Source: Porphyra umbilicalis (lineage: Eukaryota > Rhodophyta > Bangiophyceae > Bangiales > Bangiaceae). From it: a stretch of 21,493 bases of DNA. How positions within the stretch are numbered: position 1 is the stretch's first letter; every line of letters begins with the position of its first letter. Shown here piece by piece: positions 1 through 7,746 of the stretch. The notes under the pieces were generated by a model that ran no database searches, was not told the DNA's origin, and was given only the letters and a program-made list of their open reading frames with translations. The translations under genes and the position numbers were made by a program. Location of the stretch: assembly GCA_002049455.2 (NCBI GenBank), contig KV919335.1, positions 1 through 21,493 on the forward strand. Reading direction: 5' to 3'.

Positions 1-22
1 CCCATCTGGGACCCCCCCATTT

Positions 23-47
23 CCCATCCAAACTCACTTTGGATGGG
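23..47. repeat. CCCATCCAAA hairpin, copy 1
   Basis: A perfect 10-bp inverted repeat: CCCATCCAAA, the five bases CTCAC, then TTTGGATGGG. The half motif CTTTGGATGGGC follows again at 48-59. The same arms recur at 11095-11119 and a changed version at 11019-11043, so this is a member of a dispersed family and not a chance palindrome. Its function is unknown. Confidence 0.75.
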
Positions 48-701
48 CTTTGGATGGGCCTCGGGGCCCGCCCGAATCCGACAGCTCCTGCGCGAATGTG
101 CAGCACGGCCGTTTTTTCCCCTCCTCGCCCATGGCCGCGGAGGCTGCTCGCCATCCGATTGGACCAGCAGTGGCCATGAGACTCCGGCAAAGACCTGAGT
201 CTTCGGCTCGGCCACGGCTTACTGTGGCCTCCGTGACTGACGCCCCCGTCTTGTCTCGCACCCTCGCCGATCGTCGTCCAGCTGCCCGGCCAACGGGCGG
301 CACTGAGGCACCTGGACCCGATTTGAACCGGTCAGCTGGGAAGGGCAGGCGTACGTCTGTCGGCACCGCGGTCGCAGCGGAGAGCGGCGGGACTCGCCAC
401 CCGACTGCCTGCGCGGGTGGCGAGCACGGCCGCTGGGGAGCTACGATCATGGTGGGACGATGGCTGTCAAGGGTAACACTGTCGTCGAGGGCGTTGCCGT
501 CGCACGGCCAGAAACACTGCTGGCCGTGGCCGTGGCCGTATTCTATGGCAGCATCTTCCCGCCGATGGGAGCACCGTCCACACACGTGCCACTGCGGGTG
601 GCGACGCTCGTGGTCGCGTGTACGCTCGCCCGCGCGGCGATGGTTGTGATGACTGTGAGGGCCGACCCCTGGCGAGAAACAACGCCGCCAGCTTCCCCCC
701 C

Positions 702-702
<1 letters not shown>

Positions 703-761
<59 letters not shown>
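703..761. repeat. 59-nt uninterrupted poly(C) tract
   Basis: An unbroken run of about 59 C, preceded by shorter C runs from 695. The C strand could form an i-motif and the complementary G strand a quadruplex. A run of this length is replication-slippage prone and hard to sequence, so its exact length should not be trusted. Confidence 0.9.
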
Positions 762-764
<3 letters not shown>

Positions 765-920
765 TTGTCCATTGCCAGCTCTCGGCCCCCCCCATTTGAG
801 GCCAACGCCGCTGGTATGCCTCTGTCTCCGTCGCTGACGGGCTGACGAGCATATCGTTTACCCGTCTCTGCGCCAGCCCGGGTTTGACCGGCGAGAACGT
901 CACAACCTCCGTCCCGGGTC

Positions 921-926
921 TTTATT
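921..926 (-). promoter_or_regulatory. Candidate poly(A) signal for the transposase gene
   Basis: TTTATT on the plus strand reads AATAAA on the minus strand. It lies about 165 nt downstream of the last transposase stop codon, a plausible 3' UTR length. The hexamer match is exact. Its use as a polyadenylation signal is inferred from position only. Confidence 0.45.
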
Positions 927-1047
927 TGGCTGCGACGGCGGCGCTGGCGCCCACTGCCGCAGCGGTCGTGAAGGAACGGAGGTGCAAGCACGCGGCAGCT
1001 GTTCTTTTTCAGCCAAACGCATGGCGCCGTGTTACGTGCACCGCTGT

Positions 1048-1081
1048 ACCTTCCCTTGTACCTTGGAGTACAAGGGAAGGT
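1048..1081. repeat. Perfect 14-bp hairpin after the transposase gene
   Basis: ACCTTCCCTTGTAC, a six-base spacer (CTTGGA), then the exact reverse complement GTACAAGGGAAGGT. It begins 9 nt beyond the transposase stop codon on the minus strand, so it would be a strong stem-loop in the 3' UTR. It could equally be a subterminal element motif recognised as DNA. The arm sequence is not shared with the CCCATCC hairpins. Confidence 0.8.
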
Positions 1082-1089
1082 GTGTGCGT

Positions 1090-4000
1090 TCAAAAGACAA
1101 GAAAGAACACGAACAGGAATACGAGTTGTACTAAACGTCCCAATGGAAAAACACATTGAGAAAAAGCGCATGTCCAGGCGCTCCTGCAGTGGCTGTGCAC
1201 CGTAGGAATGTCCGCATCGGCCCCTCGGCGAGCGGATAGGTCCGCAAAGTCTGGGATCACAAACGCTAGGCGCCGCACGTGCTCAACGGGCACCAGGCGC
1301 AGCGTAATGCGCGAAGCGCCGTCGGCGATCAGCCACTTGAGGCGTACACAACCCCGCGCGACAAAGGGGCAGAGCGGCTCCGCCGGCACGTCCTCCATTG
1401 CAGCCAGGATGACGGCGTCGCCCTTTGGCCCACGCACAATTGCGCGTAGCTCGCCAATGCACACCCTCTCCACGTCACCCCCGGGATGGTACAGGACGGC
1501 ATCATACCACGGCGCCCCCAGGTAGTCGTTGACGGCGCGCAGTTGCTGCTGCGCGCGAGTGCCGCAGTCAAACTGCGCCTGAGTCGGTGTTCGGCTCACA
1601 ACCCGCACAAGGCGGTGAGCCGCCATTCGGAGCAGCGCCCCCGACATTAGCCATGTCGGGGCGGCTGGACAGAGTGCCGACCGACACATCGGCGACATTG
1701 TACATGCGTCTCTTCTGCTTCCGTCGTTGATCTGCTTCTGCAGCCGCCCGACCAGCCTGCACGGAAGCCTGCCTGGCTGCCGCGGCCGCCCCTTCCCCAG
1801 CCGTTGCCAGTGTACGGGTTGTCACCGACCGTCCTGTCGTCGGCGCCGTCCCCGCAGCCGCCTCACGTGCCGGCCCCTCCACTTGCCGCCGCCCCACGTG
1901 GCGCCACCGCACTTGCCGCCGCCCCACGTGCCGCCGCCCCACGTGACGCCGCCCCACTCGCCGCCGCCCCTGTTCGTGCGTCCTCACCTGCCGCCGTCAC
2001 AAATGCCGCTGTCCCACCTGTCGCCGAGCCACTAGCAGCCGCGCCAGCCGCACGCTGTAGCGAGTCGGCGTCTTCAAAAGCCGCACGTCGCGCCAGCTCG
2101 GCCTGCCAGGCTACGGCAGCGGCCTTGTCCGCGTCGGCGTGGCGGGCGAGGATCTCTCGCGCGCCGTGCGCGTGGCGCACAAGCTCGCGCGTGAAGGTGT
2201 GCTCTTTCTTGCTTGTACGGCAGTAGTGAGGCTTGTCCCTCTTGTGCTCGCTCTCGTTGGCAGCAGTGTTGCAATTTTTGGAGGTTGCCGTGCCACTGGA
2301 TCGCCTCGGCGAGTGGCATAACAGCTTGTGGACTTTCACGGAAGCGATGTGGCCAAGGATGGGGCTTACAAACTTGTTGACAAAGTTCTTGGCGTGCTCG
2401 CCAATGCTCAACCCTTCTGCCATCGTCATCGGTGATGGCACGGCGGTCGTCGTACGCCCCGCGATGCGAGCGTAGAGCACCGCTACTCGGCGAACATGGA
2501 GGTCACAGCCACGTCAACGGGCGTGTCCCCCCACTCGTCGTGGTACGCCGCCCAATTGAACCTGAAGTTCCGGTCGACCCTCGCCGCATTGTCGTCTTCG
2601 TCGGCCTCAAACCCCGCTGCGAATGCGGACGCAGCAGCCGTCCTGCGCTCTGCCTCATTCTCCACCGCGAAAGCACCACCGGCGTCCTCGTCGCCGGCTG
2701 GGCCGAACAAGCCCGCCACGATGAATGCGAGAATAGCCACGCCGTCACGTTGCTGCTTGCCCGTAAACACAGCCTGCTTCTCGGTGGCACGCACAATGTA
2801 CCTGCAAAGCATGAGAATCAGATAAGCGCGGGTAGTCCAGAACAGACGAGGACAACGGTCAGACACAGAGCAATAGCTGTGCGAAGCGGGTATGTGGGAG
2901 CGGGTGACCGCACGTACGGCCAAGGACAGGGCAAATTGACGCAGTGGAGAGAAGAGGGGAAGCAACGGTGAAGCGGAGAACCTGACGTACCCAGGCGGTG
3001 TTTTGCACGCTTTGCTGCGTCTGCTCAGGCGCAGCAGACGCCGAAAAGCGACGCGACGAGTCGCTGTCCCTGACCCCGCCGGTGGTCTTTTCCCCTTGCA
3101 CAAATACGGAAACACCCGCACGAGGCGGTGCACCAACATGCGGGTGACTCCCAGATCCAGCACCTGACGTATCGAGGCAGCCATCACAAGCGGGGGAGAC
3201 TGGAAGGAGGTACACGTGCATGGCGTCAGAAGTCGATCCGAAGAAGGAGGATGGGCCGTGCACAGCCGCGCATACCGAATGCAAAAAACAGGTCAAGGAG
3301 ATGGATATGGAAAACGTACGTGCAGGACATCAAACCCAATCATCTTATACAGCAGGTGTGGTGCCGTTCCCAGACCAGCCATGCCGGCAAGGCCTGGGAC
3401 ACCGCCCGACGTAGAGTCGAGCGCACCCAGCGCCACCCGCCGTTGGCGCTGCCGCTGCCGCCGCGTGTGCTCATATGCCTCGACTTGGTTGGTCAGGGTA
3501 TTGATGACGTTGCGGTCCTCGGCATTAGCTGCCTGCGGTGCCCCGATCATATCAATCTTCGCCATGCACGCCGTGCATGGATGCGCACACTGTCCGCCCT
3601 TTAAGCCCAGCACAGCCCTCTCCTCCGGCTGGTCACAGACGTACAACAGCACGCGCGGAAAGGCCAAGGCCTTATGGCCTTCGATGTTCACGTGGAACCC
3701 GATGTGGCTGCGGCCGATTACATGCGTAAACGCCGCGTAGATCACCCGCTGCAGTATGCCACACCGCCTGATCCTGGCTCTGTCATCCGCGCCCGGCTCC
3801 TGCAGCTTCCGTACGACGGGAACGTAAGCGACGGTCACCCACTCGACAGTGCCCGACACGTCGTTGACGAGACGAACACGGACAGGGTATAGTTTGTGTG
3901 CTAAGCGCGGGCGATCAACCAGGCGAACGAAAGGGAGCGACTGACAACCAGGACGTAGTCAGAGGCTGGTGCACAACGCACACGGCACGAGTGTCGCTCA

Positions 4001-5124
4001 CATATTACCAACTAGTGCGCGATGTGCGGCAAAGAGTGAACCCCCCAACAGAGTAGCAGTGAACGTACCTCCCGACCAAGACAACTGGCTGCTATCGGAG
4101 AAGACGTGCAGGCCCAGGACACAGGCGAGCTCCTCACTGTTCTTCATGACGAGCTCCTCGCACAGGCGGAACGCGTCACCGTCCATCGGCGTCTCCCGCT
4201 TATCGCTTGAGGGCGCCGGCCCAGTGAGGCCGCTCCACAACTGAATGCTGCCACGCTTCCTCTTCAGCAGCGCCCGAATGACCTGCAATACATCACGAAA
4301 ATAAGCCTCGTAAGCAACGCCGCCCTCAACAAGCTTGACCTTTTTCCAGCCAGCGTCGAGGGCGGCGTTGTCGAGATCGTCCCGCAGCGCGTTCTTGAAG
4401 GCGGTGACAGATGGGAACACATGCCGCAGCGTCGCATGATGCCCGGCGTCCTCCGCCATTCCCGCCTTGGTGCCGTCCCACACGTCCAAAAAATTGTACA
4501 TGAACTCCTGGTCCTTCACAGACAAGCCCGCCCCGCCAACTTGCAGGACAAACCTCTGAAGGGCCCGCAGTCGGACCGTGTTGAAACGGCCCGTCTTGGC
4601 GCGTTTGCGGGGCCGGACGAGCGGCTCGGCGCGCTGCGCGTCGCCGAGAGCCTCGTACAGGGCGCGCACATGCAATCCAACCGAAGAATAAAGGTACTCG
4701 GGAACCGCGTTAGCTGCGGCGGCGCCGGTTTCGGTGTTGGGAACCAAGATACGTGTCAGCTCCATCAGGGTGCGTAGCTGCGACTCGACTGCGCTGTGCC
4801 TGTCGAACCGGACTCTTCAGAAGTTGGCAGCGAGGCAGACGCCCCGGACGTGCACGAGTGTGCCGACGAGGGCGCCGCGTCCGACTCGTCGTCAGCAACA
4901 TTGCCGTCCGTACCCGCACCGGCTCCAACACCGCCATGGCCGCCTCCAATGGCGCCGTGTTCGACCGTCGAAGAGACACTCAGACGGCGCCGCGGCAGTT
5001 GTGTGTTGTGACCCAAGATCCCTCCATGGATGCCGAACTGGTGCCGTCGCAGCGGGGCCAGGAACTCGGCTTCAAATCCGCAAGGGCATACCAGGAAGGG
5101 TCGCGGTGGTGGGACATCCGACAT
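1090..5124 (-). CDS. Plavaka/CACTA-like (CMC superfamily) transposase, multi-exon, with frame breaks
   Basis: Probable cut-and-paste DNA transposase of the Plavaka/CACTA type, about 1,140 aa when spliced. Order: an N-terminal C2H2-like zinc finger (C13, C15, H28, H33); a long alpha-helical region (71-318) ending in LHVFSDSSQLSWSG; YPVRVRLVND (323-332); LLYVCDQPEE with D408; a C-x3-C-x2-C knuckle (C423, C427, C430); FDVLHVLDLGV across an exon junction; CNTAANESEHK; RELVRHAHGAREILARHA; and a C-terminal domain with LGAPWYDAVLY, GELRAIVR and FVIPDFADLS. These blocks match my memory of fungal and algal Plavaka-like proteins. D310, D408 and the E of NESEHK are candidate catalytic acids by inference. 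The start at 5124 has an A at -3 and directly precedes the zinc finger. Exons read 5124-4914 (tentative end), 4812-4069, 3900-3320, 3163-2991 and 2801 onward, with intron phases that agree. After 2801 three single-base frame breaks occur, so as written the gene is not intact. No terminal inverted repeats were found. Confidence 0.85.
1638..1642 (-). other. Frame break in the transposase C-terminal part (G5 run)
   Basis: On the minus strand, the frame giving MYNVADVSVGTLSSRPDMAN upstream and the frame giving ALLRMAAHRLVRVVSRT downstream join cleanly if this run of five G is read as four. Both halves look like continuous family sequence, so one extra base is the simplest explanation. I see no good splice sites here. 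Confidence 0.7.
1874..1877 (-). other. Frame break in the Ala/Gly-rich linker of the transposase
   Basis: The minus-strand frame carrying NESEHK and the long Ala/Gly linker hits a stop at 1863. The frame carrying the rest of the protein is one base away, and removing one G from this G4 run joins them. The linker between about 1880 and 1975 is a tandem array of a CCGCCGCCCCACGTG-like unit, which is itself slippage prone, so the break could lie anywhere within it. Confidence 0.5.
2484..2488 (-). other. Frame break or missed intron in the transposase
   Basis: The exon that starts at 2801 stops at 2483, after VTSMFAE, while coding resemblance resumes at once in another frame with LYARIAGRTTT and then NFVNKFVSPILGHIASVKVHKLL. 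One missing base near the GAG-TAG joins them. An intron ending in TAG at about 2483 is an alternative, but I found no GTACGT donor in the right phase. Confidence 0.5.
2802..2990 (-). other. Intron of the transposase gene (189 nt)
   Basis: Donor GTACGT at 2990-2985 and acceptor TTTGCAG ending at 2802 on the minus strand. Splicing joins ACKTPPG to YIVRATEKQAVF in phase 2. Confidence 0.8.
3164..3319 (-). other. Intron of the transposase gene (156 nt)
   Basis: Donor GTACGT starts directly after FDVLH and the acceptor CGTCAG ends at 3164. Splicing in phase 0 gives FDVLHVLDLGV, the conserved motif of this transposase type, which strongly supports both boundaries. Confidence 0.9.
3901..4068 (-). 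other. Intron of the transposase gene (168 nt)
   Basis: Donor GTACGT follows QLSWSG and the acceptor GCGCTTAG ends at 3901. Phase-1 splicing gives SWSGAHKLYPVRVRLVND, matching the usual family layout in which a YPV motif follows closely on this segment. Confidence 0.88.
4813..4913 (-). other. Tentative first intron of the transposase gene (101 nt)
   Basis: The zinc-finger frame ends in a stop at 4765, while the next coding block extends back to about 4812 in another frame (RFDRHSAVESQLRTLMELT). A GTACGG donor at 4913 and an AG at 4813 connect them in matching phase 1. The donor resembles the GTACGT of the other introns. A simple frame shift is the alternative. Confidence 0.5.
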
Positions 5125-5265
5125 GGTGAAAAAGCTAAGACAGGAACAGTGCCATCTTAAGGGAAAGATGAGATCGTAACAACAGCACCCGAGAGACACT
5201 ACTCTGGCGCTCGTCAGAATCCAATCTCGCAGGAAAACCGTACGGCACGCAGGCCGCGCACGAAA

Positions 5266-5511
5266 TCAACAGCACCTGCCTACCCGCACTCCACTTAAGC
5301 TCCTCAAGAGCACATCGATTGCAACAGGTACATCGTTCGCCAGAACGTACCGTTGAAAAGCCTCTGGCCGGGCACGCGAGGGCGCGCCTTGGAAAGCGAT
5401 GGGCGGCATGCCTTCGGGCAGCTCCCTCAGCTTCTCTTTGGCTGCAGGTCGTGCAGCACGGCGCGGTTGAGTCGCCGGCCGCCACAGACGGATGTTACCA
5501 ACATCGGACAT
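5266..5511 (-). CDS. Doubtful small ORF upstream of the transposase (81 aa)
   Basis: An ATG-started frame of 81 aa (MSDVGNIRLWRPATQ...) with balanced composition, including EAFQRYVLANDVPVAIDVLL, unlike the Arg/Pro-rich shadows nearby. It lies about 140 nt upstream of the transposase start on the same strand and, curiously, begins with the same MSDV tetrapeptide. It could be an upstream exon, a separate small gene or chance. I recognise no domain. Confidence 0.25.
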   Translation of the reverse strand: MSDVGNIRLWRPATQPRRAARPAAKEKLRELPEGMPPIAFQGAPSRARPEAFQRYVLANDVPVAIDVLLRSLSGVRVGRCC

Positions 5512-7020
5512 TGCCCGACATGCAGAGCAAAAGTGGCCGATACCAAACGGCGAGAAAAAACGCTGGGGAGCGACCGCCAGAATACAGTAGACAGAATCAG
5601 GCAGCAGCACAGCAGGACACGCAAAGCGGCGATGCATGCAAAAAATGCATAACACCAGTCAGGCCCTGCGCCCGTGACCGCAAACGGCAGACTGTCGGCC
5701 GGACGGCCGGATACACCCCCCCCCTCCTCCCCGGCCGAGCCCAAGAGACGAGAACAATGATCAGCATGATGGCACGTACATTGTGCTGGGGCCAGCAACC
5801 ACGAACGAGAGAGCGGGCACAGTCCACTGCGACCGACGACGGACAGAGCCCAGGTTGTGTGGGCCATTGTGGCTGGCAGGCGTGTGCTGCGGGTCAGGCG
5901 GGTACAGGCAGTGCACCCGCCTGGCCGGGGCACGCCGTCCACCCGCTTGACCGAAAGCGGCGCGTTTGTCAGCGGCCCATAGTGGTGGTAGCGAATCGAG
6001 GGGCGGGGGTGGAGCGGAATACACGTGAGGGGGGGCACCCAGCGGTGCTCGTGGCGCAGCGGTACCACTTTGCCGTGACGAGACACAGGACGAGCGCGCC
6101 CCGTCCCCAGCAGGGTCGCACGCGGGCGACGACGGCAGTTCCCATCCAGAAAGGGCTGGATGGGAATGTCCGAGGACGAGTCTGGTTCAGCAACGCGTTG
6201 CGAGACACACCGCGAGCGCGTTGCAACACGCGACGCTGCCCCAGATAATATCTAGATTGGGTCGATCGGGAAATTTTTTTCACACCCTCGAGAATCTGTC
6301 CCAAGATTCAGAAAGAAGTTGCGCCATCGCTCGTAATTGGGCTAGAGAAAATCCTGTGATTTTCAACTGTACCCGCTGAATGATGACCCCAGGGCGTGCG
6401 TCGTTCCGCCTTGTCCCGGAGAGACCATTGAAATGCACGTGCCTATCTACTTAGACATCATCGCTCTCTACCGAGTTCAATCGATCGGTAAAACCTATCA
6501 ACCGTCCTTCAGCGGCGGCCTGTGTCCAGCGACGACGTGACGCGCATCGAGCAAGCGCACGTGCACGCGCCCCCAAACAGCGGGTCCCAGGGACCTTGGC
6601 CCGAGCTGCGTTGCCCAATTCCCGTCGCACAGGCAATCGAAGGGCGGCTTGGGGTGCGCGCTGACACCTGCGCCTGATGCTCGCTGCCCCCCTTCGTGCC
6701 CCAGATGGTCTAGGAGCCCGAGTCGACGGCCTCTACAACGTTCCTCTCGTCGCTCGCCGCCAATCTGTGCGCGCTCCTTTCGTGCCTGTTTCCGGTCGTG
6801 CTTTGTAAGACGGACTGTTGTTCGCCCCATGCGGTGCGCTGCGTTGCGCGCCCCTCCCTGCCCTGCCTACGTCACCAGCGTTGTGTAAACCGGCTCCTCT
6901 GGCCATGTCGGCGAGGGTGTTGAGTTCTGTCCACTGACGAGAGCCGTCAGCGACCCGTTCTCACGTTCACGACAGAGCCGTTTGTATTGTCGTTCGCTTC
7001 CCGCCCTGGGGACGCTGTGC
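5512..7020. other. Intergenic region, no recognisable gene
   Basis: Between the minus-strand transposase and the plus-strand gene at 7747. Frames here are Arg/Pro/Ser-rich and none shows a domain. The segment 6245-6480 is clearly more AT-rich than its surroundings and could be spacer or a promoter region. It holds the hairpin at 6139-6166. Confidence 0.5.
6139..6166. repeat. CCCATCC-type hairpin upstream of the transposase
   Basis: TTCCCATCCAG, a six-base spacer (AAAGGG), then the exact reverse complement CTGGATGGGAA. The core CCCATCCA/TGGATGGG is shared with the hairpins at 23-47 and 11094-11120, while the outer and inner bases differ. It lies about 1 kb upstream of the transposase start. 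Confidence 0.7.
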
Positions 7021-7040
7021 GCCCGTTTTCCCCCATACCC

Positions 7041-7383
7041 ACAGGCGCCCCTGACCGCACCCCCTCTGTGGTGCCCCATCGACGCCGTTTGCTTTGGCGC
7101 TTTTCGCGCCTTGTGGTGGTGCCGCGCTTTTCCCCCGCGCCCACAGGCGCCCCTGACCGCACCCCTCTGTCGTGCCTCATCGACGCCGTTTGCTTTGGCG
7201 CTTTTCGCGCCTGTGCTGGTGCGCGCGCTTTTCTTCCCGCGCCCACAGGCGCCCCCTGACCGCACCCCCCTCTCTGGTGCCTCATTCACGCCGTTTGCTT
7301 TGGCGCTTTTCGCGCCTTGTGACGGATCACGCGCTTTTCCCCCTCGCACACAGGCGCCCCTGACCGCACTCCCGCTTTGGCGC
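7041..7383. repeat. Minisatellite of roughly 102-bp units with E2F-like motifs
   Basis: The block ACAGGCGCCC recurs at 7041, 7143, 7245 and (with small changes) 7350, giving units of 102, 102 and 105 bp plus a partial fourth. Each full unit carries TTTGGCGC followed at once by TTTTCGCGCC (7093-7110, 7194-7211, 7299-7316); a lone TTTGGCGC is at 7376-7383. Both resemble the E2F/DP consensus TTTSSCGC. The array stays open in some frames on both strands because unit lengths are multiples of three, but I see no protein domain in them. Confidence 0.85.
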
Positions 7384-7746
7384 CCCTACGTGCCCCCTGC
7401 CGCCCCACCCAGGTTGTCTCACGAAGGGTGAGCGTGCGCCCGTTTGCCGCGCCGCCTGGCCCTGCGGCAAGCGTGGGCGGGTCGGTCTCACCGGCTGGGG
7501 CTGACCGCGCAAGACACTGAAATGGTACATATACGGGTGTCCGAGGGTGGAGGAGCGTGGCGTCTGCTGCCCACCGCGTCCATCACACAAGTCTGACCAC
7601 GACCCCCGTTTTCGTGACCTGCACCTCTGCCGACTCCCTCGCCCCCTTCTGCACCAAACACTGGCCCCCCCCACTCGTTGTGAGCACCTGCTCGCTTCGT
7701 CGCTTTCCATCATGGGCGGCCGCCGTACCAGCCACCAAGCCCGCGC

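Larger units (their letters stand above)
60..1047. other. Non-coding flank with no convincing gene
   Basis: Open frames exist on both strands here, but they are Arg/Pro/Gly-rich, overlap one another and run through the poly(C) tract, as expected from GC-rich non-coding DNA. I see no recognisable domain. The stretch holds the poly(C) run and the minus-strand poly(A) signal that are listed separately. Confidence 0.55.

Noticed and set aside
34..1171. Long overlapping frames on both strands through the poly(C) tract, with poly-Gly or poly-Pro runs
   Set aside because: They owe their length to the homopolymer and high GC. All frames give homopolymeric peptides, and no domain is visible on either side.
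1090..6300. CACTA-type terminal inverted repeats bounding the transposase
   Set aside because: CACTA occurs near 2030, but inside the coding region. I found no matching inverted ends near 1.0 or 5.5-6.3 kb. The hairpins at 1048 and 6139 do not share arms.
6867..7431. Minisatellite as a protein-coding repeat (open on both strands, unit length a multiple of three)
   Set aside because: The two strands are equally open, small indels inside units shift the frame between copies, and the best-kept part is the TTTGGCGC/TTTTCGCGCC core, not a peptide.
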